6,284 nt of DNA. Source: Cytophagales bacterium. Its GTDB lineage: Bacteria; Bacteroidota; Bacteroidia; Cytophagales; Cytophagaceae. The DNA is taken from NCBI GenBank assembly GCA_025360235.1, contig JANYCO010000705.1, forward strand, positions 1 through 6,284, written 5' to 3'. The notes under the pieces are model-generated. The model saw only the letters and a list, made by a program, of their open reading frames with translations, was not told the DNA's origin and searched no databases. The position numbers and the translations under genes are program-made. Numbering within the stretch: the first letter of the stretch is position 1; each line of letters starts with the position of its first letter. Below are positions 1 to 6,174 of the stretch, piece after piece.

Positions 1-1
1 C

Positions 2-607
2 AAGTTGGTAGCCAATTTGCTTTCTGCTGCAGGAGCAGATAGACTTATGACCTGCGATTTACATGCTGGTCAGATTCAAGGGTTCTTTGATTTTCCGGTG
101 GACCACTTAGATGGAGCAGCGATTTTCGTTCCTTATCTTCGTACCTTAAATCTTGACAACCTGGTTTTTGCTTCTCCCGACGTAGGTGGAGTAGGACGTA
201 CCAGAAGTTTTGCCAAGATCATGGAAAAAGACCTGGTTGTAATTGATAAACATAGAAAGCGTGCTAATGAAGTAGCTTCTATGCAGTTGATAGGAAATGT
301 GGAAGGTGCTAATGTGGTGTTGGTAGATGACCTGATCGATACGGGAGGTACAATGAGTAAGGCCGCTCAACTTCTTATGGACAGTGGAGCGGTAAGTGTA
401 AGAGCCGTGTGTACACATGCCGTATTATCTGGCAAGGCTTATGAAAACATTGAAGGTTCTATGTTAACAGAACTGGTGGTTACTGATACTATTCCTTTGA
501 AAAAAGAAAGTCATAAAATAAAAGTGTTGACCGTATCCGAACTTTTCGCAAAAGCGATCAGGAAGTTACAGGACAACGATTCAATTAGTTCTTTATTTAT
601 TATTTAA
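2..607 (+). CDS. prs: Ribose-phosphate pyrophosphokinase (PRPP synthetase), 5'-truncated
   Basis: This enzyme transfers pyrophosphate from ATP to ribose 5-phosphate, making PRPP for purine, pyrimidine, His, Trp and NAD synthesis in the cytoplasm. The visible 201 residues begin in frame at codon 2-4 (KLVANLL) and run to TAA at 605-607. Family proteins are about 310-320 residues, so roughly the first 110 lie outside the window; the TTG at 5 is an internal Leu, not a start. Recognisable parts, numbered from the first visible Lys, are the catalytic/metal stretch DLHAGQIQGFFD (19-30), SPDVGGVGRTRSFAK (58-72), IDKHRKR (81-87), the PRPP-binding loop VVLVDDLIDTGGT (105-117) and CTHAVLSG (137-144). 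The C-terminus SISSLFI matches the usual end of the family. The gene is followed on the same strand by rplY after 96 bp with no T-tract terminator, so read-through is likely. Family assignment is very secure; only the 5' end is missing. Confidence 0.97.
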   Translation, partial: KLVANLLSAAGADRLMTCDLHAGQIQGFFDFPVDHLDGAAIFVPYLRTLNLDNLVFASPDVGGVGRTRSFAKIMEKDLVVIDKHRKRANEVASMQLIGNVEGANVVLVDDLIDTGGTMSKAAQLLMDSGAVSVRAVCTHAVLSGKAYENIEGSMLTELVVTDTIPLKKESHKIKVLTVSELFAKAIRKLQDNDSISSLFII

Positions 608-624
608 GAATTAAGAAAATATTT

Positions 625-665
625 GTCTGCGAAGTAAAAATCAACGAAGCCAGGATGCCGCAGAC
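625..665 (+). promoter_or_regulatory. Candidate stem in the prs-rplY intergenic leader
   Basis: GTCTGCG (625-631) and CGCAGAC (659-665) form a perfect 7-bp inverted repeat around a 27-nt loop, 39 nt before the rplY ATG. It is the only GC-rich patch in an otherwise A/T-rich spacer and no T-run follows it, so it is unlikely to be a terminator. It could be an RNA processing site or a ribosomal protein leader for bL25 autocontrol; neither is shown by this sequence. A stem of this length could also arise by chance. Confidence 0.3.
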
Positions 666-703
666 GCATTGCAACTTCAAAAAATAACTAAATAAAAATA
701 ATT

Positions 704-1318
704 ATGAAATCATTAGAGATTATAGGGTTTAAAAGAGCAAATCTCGGTAAAGTTGAAGCGAAACAACTTAGACTGGAAACAAGTGTACCATGTGTATTAT
801 ATGGTGGAACAGAACAAGTACATTTTCATACTCCAGCGTTTCTTTTCAGAGACTTGATCTATTCAGGAGAAGTTCATACAGTAGCGTTAACTGTTGATGG
901 TAAAAGCTATAAATGCATCATGCAGGATGTTCAATTTCACCCTGTAAATGAGCAAATTCTTCATGTTGACTTCCTTGAGTTGTTGGATGATAAAATTGTA
1001 AAAATTGAAATTCCAGTTAGGCTTACTGGTGTTGCTGTAGGAGTAATAAAAGGAGGTAAACTGGTTCCTAAATTGAAAAAAGTAACCGTAAAAGCGCTTC
1101 CTGCAAACCTTCCTGACTTTATAGAAGTAGATGTTACTCCTCTTGAAGTTGGAAAATCAGTAAAAGTGAGTGATATTAAATTAGGAAATTATACTATCAT
1201 GAATTCTAAATCAATTCCTTTGGCGAGTGTGGTTTCTACAAGAGAGTTGAAACAAGCTGAAACTACTGATGTTAAAGGTGCTCCTGCTGCAAAAGCTGCT
1301 CCAGCTGCTAAAAAATAG
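704..1318 (+). CDS. rplY: 50S ribosomal protein bL25 / general stress protein Ctc
   Basis: bL25 binds 5S rRNA in the central protuberance of the large ribosomal subunit; long forms like this are called Ctc or TL5. The 204-residue product has the N-terminal L25 fold at about residues 3-92, with family motifs VPCVLYGG (28-35) and DVQFHPVNEQILHVDF (75-90). The C-terminal beta domain (about 98-185) includes GVAVGVIKGGKL and the stretch LPANLPDFIEVDVTPLEVG. A low-complexity Ala/Pro/Lys tail (KGAPAAKAAPAAKK) closes the protein, as is common in Bacteroidota homologues. The ATG at 704 follows an A/T-only leader with no Shine-Dalgarno, normal for this phylum, and no better upstream start exists. It sits 96 bp after prs and is closed by the strong hairpin terminator at 1340-1373. 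The name is secure; the stress role is inferred from B. subtilis Ctc. Confidence 0.96.
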   Translation: MKSLEIIGFKRANLGKVEAKQLRLETSVPCVLYGGTEQVHFHTPAFLFRDLIYSGEVHTVALTVDGKSYKCIMQDVQFHPVNEQILHVDFLELLDDKIVKIEIPVRLTGVAVGVIKGGKLVPKLKKVTVKALPANLPDFIEVDVTPLEVGKSVKVSDIKLGNYTIMNSKSIPLASVVSTRELKQAETTDVKGAPAAKAAPAAKK

Positions 1319-1339
1319 TTTTCAGTTAAGTCATATTTT

Positions 1340-1373
1340 AAATATCCTGTCCGAAACGACAGGATATTTTTTT
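1340..1373 (+). terminator. Rho-independent terminator after rplY
   Basis: A perfect 12-bp stem (AAATATCCTGTC, 1340-1351, with its complement at 1358-1369) closes a 6-nt loop (CGAAAC) and runs straight into a T-tract ending at 1373. It starts 21 nt after the rplY stop codon. It should end the prs-rplY transcript, so pth probably has its own promoter or depends on read-through. The lower stem is A/T and the 3' side is T-rich, so it may also work on the - strand only weakly. Confidence 0.92.
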
Positions 1374-1375
1374 GT

Positions 1376-1417
1376 AAAAATTCTTAATTTTTAATTCTTA
1401 ATCCTTAATTTTAATCC
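1376..1417 (+). repeat. A/T-only leader with tandem TTCTTAAT-like repeats before pth
   Basis: The spacer between the rplY terminator and pth is built from imperfect repeats of TTCTTAAT / TCCTTAAT / TTTTTAAT. The complementary motif TTAAGAATTAAGAA occurs just after the prs stop (604-617), so rplY is flanked by inverted copies of the motif. The stretch lies where a pth promoter and ribosome-binding region must be, but no clear TTTG / TAnnTTTG pair is visible. Low-complexity A/T sequence of this kind is common between genes in this phylum, so little weight should be placed on it. Confidence 0.35.
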
Positions 1418-1981
1418 ATGAAGTATCTCATCTGCGGTCTTGGCAACATTGGTCCTGAATATGCAAACACCAGACATAACATAGGATTTATGGTGCTAGA
1501 CAAATTTGCAAAAGACCATGAAGTGATCTTCGACTCAGACCGTCTTGTTTTTAGGGCTGAAATGAAATACAAAGGAAGACAAATTCATTTGATTAAACCT
1601 ACCACTTACATGAACCTTAGTGGCAAGGCGCTTAACTACTGGTTGAAAGAACTTAATATCCCTGTAGAAAATTCACTTTCAATTACGGATGATATTGCTT
1701 TGCCTTTCGGCAAACTTCGTATGCGGGGCAAAGGCTCCAACGGAGGACACAACGGGTTGGGAAATATTCAAGAAGTATTGGGTACCGATATTTATCCCAG
1801 ATTGCGTTTTGGAGTAGGAGGGGACTTTGCCAAAGGAAGACAAGTAGATTATGTTTTAGGAAATTTTGAAGCAGGAGACGCAGCCGAGCTCCCTATTTTT
1901 ATTGATAAATCCTGTGAAGCGATTCTTTCCTTTTGTACTATCGGTCTTGAGCGGACGATGAATACAGTGAATCTTAAATAA
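1418..1981 (+). CDS. pth: Peptidyl-tRNA hydrolase (Pth)
   Basis: Pth cleaves the ester bond of peptidyl-tRNAs that drop off ribosomes, recycling tRNA; it acts as a cytoplasmic monomer and is usually essential. The 187-residue length is typical. All signature elements are present: GLGNIGPEYANTRHN (7-21) with Asn10 and the catalytic His20; PTTYMNLSG (61-69) with Met65/Asn66; TDD (90-92), where Asp91 corresponds to Asp93 of E. coli; and GSNGGHNGL (106-114) with Asn112, corresponding to E. coli Asn114. The conserved RLRFGVGG (128-135) and VDYVLGNF (143-150) follow. The start at 1418 places the GLGN motif at the usual distance from the N-terminus. The gene follows rplY by 99 bp across a terminator and converges with the propeller gene 8 bp beyond its stop. 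No key residue is missing. Confidence 0.97.
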   Translation: MKYLICGLGNIGPEYANTRHNIGFMVLDKFAKDHEVIFDSDRLVFRAEMKYKGRQIHLIKPTTYMNLSGKALNYWLKELNIPVENSLSITDDIALPFGKLRMRGKGSNGGHNGLGNIQEVLGTDIYPRLRFGVGGDFAKGRQVDYVLGNFEAGDAAELPIFIDKSCEAILSFCTIGLERTMNTVNLK

Positions 1982-1989
1982 ATCCTGAT

Positions 1990-4527
1990 CTATTCATTAT
2001 TCGTCAACTTCATACTCAACGCATCAATTTTCTCTTTTTGTTTGATGACTTCATCTGATTTTTCTTTCAATTTATCTTCCAGTTGTTTTTGTGTTTTTAC
2101 CACTATCGCGAACTTCCTTTTATAAATAAGGTAACCAATATAGATAAGACCTGTTGATAGCAATGTTATCATCCACCAGGAAGACCACATAGAAGGTTTG
2201 ATGGTTACGGATAGAGCAGTGCCCGTATCGTTCCACAAGCCATCTTCATTGGCGGCTTTCACTTTAAAGGTATAATTTCCAGGGTCAAGGTTGGTATAGT
2301 TTACCGGACTTGGACTGTCGATGTAATTCCATTCGGTATCGTAGCCTTCCAGCTTGTAGGCGTATTTTACTTTTTTTGTATTTGTATAATTAAAGGCCAC
2401 AAAGTCGAATAGTAAATTGGTTTGATTGTTTGATACTGTAATTTCTTCTTTGGGACTTAATATTTCTAAATTGCTTTTGCTTTTTTGAGCATTGTCCGTT
2501 GCTTTAAAATCTTTGATGACCAGGGCGGGAATATTTTTGTTGGCAGTAATTTCAGAAGGTAAAAAACGATTGTATCCATTTATACCTCCAAACAGCAATT
2601 CACCTGTCGATAATTTATATTGAGCCTTTATACTAAATTGATTGCTTTGCAAACCATCTGATTTATCATAGTTTTTAAATGTTTTTTTATCAGGATTAAA
2701 ACAGGATAGACCTTTGTTGGTAGACAACCATAAATTGCCAGCTTCATCTTCTAAAATTCCAGAAACATTTTCATTGGCGAGTCCATCTTTTTCTGAATAA
2801 GTAATGAACTTAATACTATCACGATCCATTAAGGACAATCCCCCGGCAGTACCAATCCAGAAGCGTCCTTTTGAATCTTCATAACAATGATTGATGAAGT
2901 TATTTCCCAGACTTTTTGGATCTCCTGGGTCATTGGTGAATCTTCTGAATTTTCCTTTTTCAGCATCCTCCAATCGGTTTAGTCCATCAGTAGTACATAT
3001 CCATAGGCTTCCCCGTTTGTCTATATAAACATAGTACATGAAATTGTCACTTATACTTGTAGCATCATCTGGTTTTTGTGTGAATGCTACAAAAGTGTTT
3101 GTGTTTTTATCGTATTTAAGTAACCCGCATCCCCAGCCTCCGAGCCATAAATTTGATTGCTTGTCTTCTACAATACTTCCAATAGATAAATTGGGAATTT
3201 TTTGAGTAAAGGATTTTGTTGTTTTATCGTATACCATTAGTCCTCCCTGATAAGTACCCATCCATATTTTATTTTGACTGTCCGCATAAAGGGTAAGAAA
3301 AATATTTGATTTTGTAGCAGGTTTTGTAGTTGTAGAGTACCAGGTAAACTTATTAGTAGTTGGATCGTATTGGTTTAGCCCACCGTTATCAGTACCAATC
3401 CATAGATTTTTGTCTTTATCTTCTGTAAAAGATAAGATAGCATTATGACACAGACTGTTCGGATTTAGAGGATCATTGAAGATATGACCGAAACGATTGT
3501 TTTGTGCTTTATATAGATTTACTCCGCTTGCGAATGTTCCTAGCCAGATATTTCCATCTTTATCACGATTCATGCTGTTAATAGAATTGTGGCCCAATCC
3601 GTTTGTAATAAATTTGTTGGAAAGCACACGGTAGGGTTCTACAGAAGTTTCATTGAAAACATAAAGACCATTATTTTCTGCTGCCGCCCATATATTTCCT
3701 TTGTTATCCTGATTGATTGTTACTACAGCTTGTGATGGGGGTATGAAATTTTTGGGGATAAAGCGTTGTTCTTTTTCATTAAAATAAAATAAACCTAAGC
3801 CACTTGTTCCTAACCATATCGTGCCTTTGTTGTCTTCAAAGATGGACATTACATAACAATCTCCAATACCACTTCCTTGCGGGCCAAATGGAATATATTT
3901 TTTTGTTTTTGTATCGAACAATGAAATACCTGCTGTATAGGTTCCGATCCACACCCTGTCTTTTTTATCGCACATAACAGTGTACTGGGAATTTTTCGGT
4001 GTATTTTCCGGATGCTTAAAAGATTTGAAATGATAAGTTGATTTGTCCAAATAACAAAGTCCGTTATCACCTGTTGCAATCCATAGATTCCCTTTGCTGT
4101 CACAGGTTGCATCAATAACCTTATTACTTGAAATGCTTGTTATGTCGTTGGGATTATTTGTATAATGTTTAAATTCTTCTTTATCGGCTTCATAGCGGGA
4201 GAGGCCTCCTTTGTAACAAATCCATAGGAAATTTTCGGAATCAATAAGGATGTTATTGATGTAGTTTTCTTTTAGACTTTTGTTATTTTCTTTATTGTGG
4301 CGAAAGGATTTCATGGTATATCCATCAAATCGGTTTAATCCATCTACAGTGGCAATCCATATATAACCTTGTTTATCTTGGACGATGTCCCGGACATGAT
4401 TAGTAGTTAGTCCGTTTTCAACGTCATACTTTTCAAACAGCATGCTTCGCTGCTGACAGTAGCTCTTGAAGGGAGGTAAAAAACATAGGAATAACAGTAA
4501 AAGTGCGTTTTGTAACGGTTGCTTCAT
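1990..4527 (-). CDS. Periplasmic two-propeller sensor with Y_Y_Y domain, no output domain
   Basis: The 845-residue protein begins with a signal peptide (MKQPLQN, then hydrophobic 8-20, cleavage probably near SYC-QQ at 24/25). Residues about 40-655 are Reg_prop repeats of the form D-x-x-G-x-(I/L)-W-(I/L)-G-T-x-x-x-G-L. Thirteen are clear, for example DKQGYIWIAT at 51, DNKGTIWLGT at 232, DKDGNIWLGT at 322 and DEAGNLWLST at 594, and a degenerate one (TGELLFGGINGYNRF) lies at 641-655. Fourteen blades fit two seven-bladed propellers. A Y_Y_Y domain (about 700-778, with YAYKLEGYDTEWNYI) leads to one transmembrane helix (about 784-803) and a basic, coiled-coil tail (810-842). Known relatives (hybrid two-component systems and sensor kinases of Bacteroidota) continue into HisKA/HATPase, LuxR-type or other output modules; this one stops. 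The ATG at 4527 is preferred over an in-frame GTG at 4548 because it gives a normal signal peptide. A ligand cannot be predicted. Confidence 0.9.
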   Translation of the reverse strand: MKQPLQNALLLLFLCFLPPFKSYCQQRSMLFEKYDVENGLTTNHVRDIVQDKQGYIWIATVDGLNRFDGYTMKSFRHNKENNKSLKENYINNILIDSENFLWICYKGGLSRYEADKEEFKHYTNNPNDITSISSNKVIDATCDSKGNLWIATGDNGLCYLDKSTYHFKSFKHPENTPKNSQYTVMCDKKDRVWIGTYTAGISLFDTKTKKYIPFGPQGSGIGDCYVMSIFEDNKGTIWLGTSGLGLFYFNEKEQRFIPKNFIPPSQAVVTINQDNKGNIWAAAENNGLYVFNETSVEPYRVLSNKFITNGLGHNSINSMNRDKDGNIWLGTFASGVNLYKAQNNRFGHIFNDPLNPNSLCHNAILSFTEDKDKNLWIGTDNGGLNQYDPTTNKFTWYSTTTKPATKSNIFLTLYADSQNKIWMGTYQGGLMVYDKTTKSFTQKIPNLSIGSIVEDKQSNLWLGGWGCGLLKYDKNTNTFVAFTQKPDDATSISDNFMYYVYIDKRGSLWICTTDGLNRLEDAEKGKFRRFTNDPGDPKSLGNNFINHCYEDSKGRFWIGTAGGLSLMDRDSIKFITYSEKDGLANENVSGILEDEAGNLWLSTNKGLSCFNPDKKTFKNYDKSDGLQSNQFSIKAQYKLSTGELLFGGINGYNRFLPSEITANKNIPALVIKDFKATDNAQKSKSNLEILSPKEEITVSNNQTNLLFDFVAFNYTNTKKVKYAYKLEGYDTEWNYIDSPSPVNYTNLDPGNYTFKVKAANEDGLWNDTGTALSVTIKPSMWSSWWMITLLSTGLIYIGYLIYKRKFAIVVKTQKQLEDKLKEKSDEVIKQKEKIDALSMKLTNNE

Positions 4528-4646
4528 ATTGACGGTATTCAGAATCACTAAGGTCTGTGTACTTGTACTGATTTTGGTCCAAATTGTTGCGTATTTTGCT
4601 GGAAAATGTCCATATCAGGCAATAGTTGGCAACTTCTAATCCAACG

Positions 4647-5150
4647 TTATAGTTTCAAATATTCTTTGAGTTTATTTTCACTTTTGGCTTTGATCATTTT
4701 TTTTAATTCTGAATTTAAAGCTACTTTGTTTGATGCTGCCTCGCAGTAATTTAGTAAGGTTACAATAGAGTTAAATTTTACTTCTTTTGGATCTTTTGAT
4801 TTATCTTTATTTTCTAACACAAATTTTGCCATACTGGCCAAATAAATACTCAGGATATCATTATTCGATTTAGAAATCTTTGTCACGGTTTCATCCAGAT
4901 CGAAGGTGTAATCTGGTGTAGCTTCCATCCATCTCATTAAAAATTGTACAGAATACAACCGATCGATATTATTTTTTTCGAGAGGGGTAGAAAGAAGGTA
5001 TGTTGAACATTCTACTACTTTTTCTTCAGCTTTCTGACAGTCTGATTGATCTTTAAGTTTAATATTTTTGAGTGCTTCATAATCTTGTGCGTGGGATACT
5101 AATGAAAAGCATAGGAATAGCAAGCTTGTTAAAAGGAATATGGGTTTCAT
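4647..5150 (-). CDS. Small secreted protein of unknown function
   Basis: I do not recognise a named family. The 167-residue product starts with a clear Sec signal peptide: MKPIF, a hydrophobic run at 4-18, and SHA-QD as a good signal peptidase I site after Ala21. The mature part of about 146 residues is lysine- and glutamate-rich, looks mostly helical and has no transmembrane segment. It has three Cys (38, 48, 136), the first two ten residues apart and able to form a disulfide. The stretch RWMEATPDYTFDLDE (73-87) is the most motif-like part and gives the impression of a conserved Bacteroidota family. The gene lies upstream of the propeller gene on the same strand, separated by 119 bp with no convincing terminator, so co-transcription is possible but not shown. 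A putative promoter lies at 5198-5227. The ATG at 5150 is the only start giving the signal peptide. Confidence 0.8.
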   Translation of the reverse strand: MKPIFLLTSLLFLCFSLVSHAQDYEALKNIKLKDQSDCQKAEEKVVECSTYLLSTPLEKNNIDRLYSVQFLMRWMEATPDYTFDLDETVTKISKSNNDILSIYLASMAKFVLENKDKSKDPKEVKFNSIVTLLNYCEAASNKVALNSELKKMIKAKSENKLKEYLKL

Positions 5151-5197
5151 AAAATAGAATAGTTAGTTTGAGATTAAAAGTGTTTTAGTTATTAGGT

Positions 5198-5227
5198 CTA
5201 ATATACAGGTATTTTTTTTAATGCAAA
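5198..5227 (-). promoter_or_regulatory. Candidate Bacteroidota-type promoter for the secreted protein gene
   Basis: Read on the - strand, TTTG (5227-5224) is followed after 18 nt by TATATTAG (5205-5198). The latter matches 7 of 8 positions of the -7 element TAnnTTTG recognised by the Bacteroidota primary sigma factor. The expected transcription start near 5192 would leave a leader of about 40 nt before the ATG at 5150. The spacing is slightly short compared with the usual 19-21 nt, and A/T-rich DNA gives such matches by chance. Confidence 0.4.
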
Positions 5228-5289
5228 TGGTTGGATTAGAATTCTATTTTATAATCGCAATATTCCGTGACATTAGTAGAGCACCAATT

Positions 5290-5774
5290 TTATTCTCTAG
5301 CTTTTAGCCACAAAAGTTGTTCATCAGTATCGGGTACTTTCAATCCACGAATAGAACATATTGTTTCAATAATATCTTGTGCTTTAAGTTTATATTTAAG
5401 CAGAACAGAGGCTGCAATAATAGAAGAACGTCCAATTCCCATTCTGCAATGAATGACTACAGAATGGTTGTTGTCTATCTTTGAAGTAAGCAAATCTATA
5501 AGCTTGTCTGTTTCTATTTTTTGCCTTGGAATATCTCTGTCAGCGATTGGAAAATTAATGTAGGTAATATTCTTTGCTTTGCATAGCTGTTCCTCTTTAC
5601 TAAGTTTAAGGTCATAAATTCACTCCTTTCAAGCAATGATACTAAAACACTTACTTCATTATTCTTAAGATTGTTGATTTCGTCTTCAAGCCAGTCATCA
5701 CCGCGAGGCCTTGCCATAATCCCTATTTTTGCAGAATTATGAAACTTGTGTATCCAATAGATAGTTGTCGGCAT
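5290..5774 (-). pseudogene. Frameshifted dual-specificity / tyrosine protein phosphatase
   Basis: Two overlapping - strand reading frames together encode one cysteine-dependent phosphatase. Frame one (5774 to about 5619) gives 52 residues beginning MPTTIYWI, with KIGIMARPRGDDWLEDEI and VSVLVSLLERSE. After one missing base near 5618/5619 the second frame gives 108 more residues, from YDLKLSKEE to LLWLKARE and TAA at 5290-5292. The rebuilt protein of about 161 residues carries the general acid loop FPIADRDIP (Asp79), the P-loop HCRMGIGRSS (Cys110, Arg116; Cys codon 5446-5448) and VPDTDEQ near the end, all usual for compact bacterial CDKN3/DSP-like phosphatases. As written, frame one ends at 5514 after 86 residues and lacks the catalytic Cys, so the product should be inactive. 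Every catalytic residue is intact, so the break is either very recent or a sequence error. No slippery heptamer is visible that would suggest programmed frameshifting. Confidence 0.85.
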
Positions 5775-5810
5775 TTGAGATCTTTTGTATTGCGGTTATG
5801 TGACATTTTA

Positions 5811-5850
5811 TTTACGCTCTTGTTGAAAAGTTCTAACAAGTGCGAGTAAA
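5811..5850. promoter_or_regulatory. Imperfect hairpin upstream of the phosphatase gene
   Basis: CTTGTT (5819-5824) pairs with AACAAG (5835-5840) around a 10-nt loop. After an asymmetric internal loop, TTTAC (5811-5815) pairs with GTAAA (5846-5850). The structure ends 36 nt before the phosphatase start codon on the - strand, so it could be an operator or part of the 5' leader. No T-run follows on either strand, which argues against a terminator. Confidence 0.35.
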
Positions 5851-5867
5851 ACAGGATACTTTAGTTT

Positions 5868-5960
5868 TTAAGTTATCAATTTCTCCTCCCTCATTATTTC
5901 AACTGCTTTGTCAGCTTCTTTTTGTCCCCAGTTAATGAACCAGGCAATAGAACCCTGCTG
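5868..5960 (-). pseudogene. Possible C-terminal gene fragment
   Basis: Reading the - strand from about 5960 to TAA at 5868-5870 gives a fragment with protein-like composition, containing AWFINWGQKEADKAVEIM and ending EEKLIT. It is open only back to a TGA near 5993-5995 and has no ATG start before the Met inside EIM. A TTG in the palindrome (5973-5975) is the only nearby alternative. I do not recognise the family. It may be the 3' remnant of a decayed gene, or a chance open stretch. Its last codons coincide with the left arm of the 15-bp inverted repeat. Confidence 0.25.
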
Positions 5961-6017
5961 GCGCAAGCGTACGCTTGTGCCTTGTTGATTTCAGCTTCCG
6001 CTGGAGAAATTGATAAC
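5872..6017. repeat. 15-bp perfect inverted repeat bounding a 146-bp segment
   Basis: GTTATCAATTTCTCC at 5872-5886 is the exact reverse complement of GGAGAAATTGATAAC at 6003-6017. The arms enclose 116 bp that include the GC-rich 22-bp palindrome at 5960-5981. The size and terminal repeats resemble a miniature inverted-repeat element, but no target-site duplication is visible (left flank ends TTTTTAA, right flank begins ATGCAT). A large RNA stem is the alternative. Confidence 0.6.
5960..5981. repeat. 22-bp near-perfect palindrome
   Basis: Two 11-nt halves meet at GCGTACGC, with the centre between 5970 and 5971. Every position pairs, with a single G-T wobble (5963/5978). It is GC-rich against its surroundings and sits inside the 146-bp inverted-repeat segment, off its centre. 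It has no loop, which fits a dimeric protein-binding site, a cruciform or an insertion element tip better than a transcription terminator. Confidence 0.6.
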
Positions 6018-6032
6018 ATGCATAACATGTTA
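6014..6032. repeat. Hairpin TAACATG - CATGTTA
   Basis: TAACATG (6014-6020) and CATGTTA (6026-6032) form a perfect 7-bp inverted repeat around a 5-nt spacer; TAACATG is also repeated directly at 6023-6029. It directly abuts and overlaps the right arm of the 15-bp inverted repeat. It may be an operator-like site; its function is unknown. Confidence 0.4.
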
Positions 6033-6075
6033 ATTAATCAGAATCACTTTAACAAAGCATAAGGTATTTTATAAA

Positions 6076-6174
6076 ATGCTTCAGCGGACGCTCATATCTT
6101 TGAAAAGTAAATTAAAAGTACAATTTTACATTGCCAAGCAAGTAGAGCAAATAGCGGACGCGAAACAAGCATAG
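6076..6174 (+). CDS. Possible 32-residue small ORF
   Basis: An ATG at 6076 opens a 32-codon frame (beginning MLQRTLISLKSK, ending IADAKQA, TAG at 6172-6174). It is basic in its first half and could form an amphipathic helix. The frame is open upstream to 6034 without another start, so it may instead be part of an eroded longer gene. No family is recognised and the start has no notable leader. Short ORFs of this size are expected by chance, so confidence is low. Confidence 0.15.
   Translation: MLQRTLISLKSKLKVQFYIAKQVEQIADAKQA
6083..6161 (+). repeat. Direct repeat AGCGGACGC, two copies
   Basis: AGCGGACGC occurs at 6083-6091 and again at 6153-6161, exactly 70 bp apart; the flanking bases differ. 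Both copies are GC-rich islands in A/T-rich DNA. A related CTTCCGCTGG occurs at 5995-6004. They may be protein-binding sites or remnants of a repeated element. Confidence 0.4.

Noticed and set aside
146..418. - strand 90-codon frame opposite prs
   Set aside because: It lies antisense to highly conserved PRPP synthetase coding sequence and has no family-like features.
3849..4115. - strand 88-codon frame inside the propeller gene
   Set aside because: It is a shifted frame of the well-supported Reg_prop coding sequence.
4528..4548. In-frame GTG at 4548 as the start of the propeller gene (852 residues)
   Set aside because: It adds ILNTV-N before a normal signal peptide; the ATG at 4527 gives a typical short basic/polar n-region followed directly by the hydrophobic core.
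4625..4645. GTTGG-CCAAC stem downstream of the secreted protein gene
   Set aside because: It has only 5 bp with an 11-nt loop and no T-run on the - strand, so it is not a convincing terminator.
5237..5246. TAGAATTCTA palindrome between the phosphatase and secreted-protein genes
   Set aside because: It is a 10-bp A/T-rich palindrome without a T-run or GC-rich stem; it is too weak to call as a terminator or operator.
5267..5452. + strand 61-codon reading frame
   Set aside because: It lies wholly opposite the catalytic half of the phosphatase, which has clear family motifs; the + strand frame has no recognisable content.
5831..5850. Possible integron attC end (TTCTAACAAG followed by GTGCG-like bases)
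   Set aside because: It does not fit RYYYAAC at the first position, and no matching GTTRRRY partner box lies at a suitable distance; there is no integrase or cassette gene in view.
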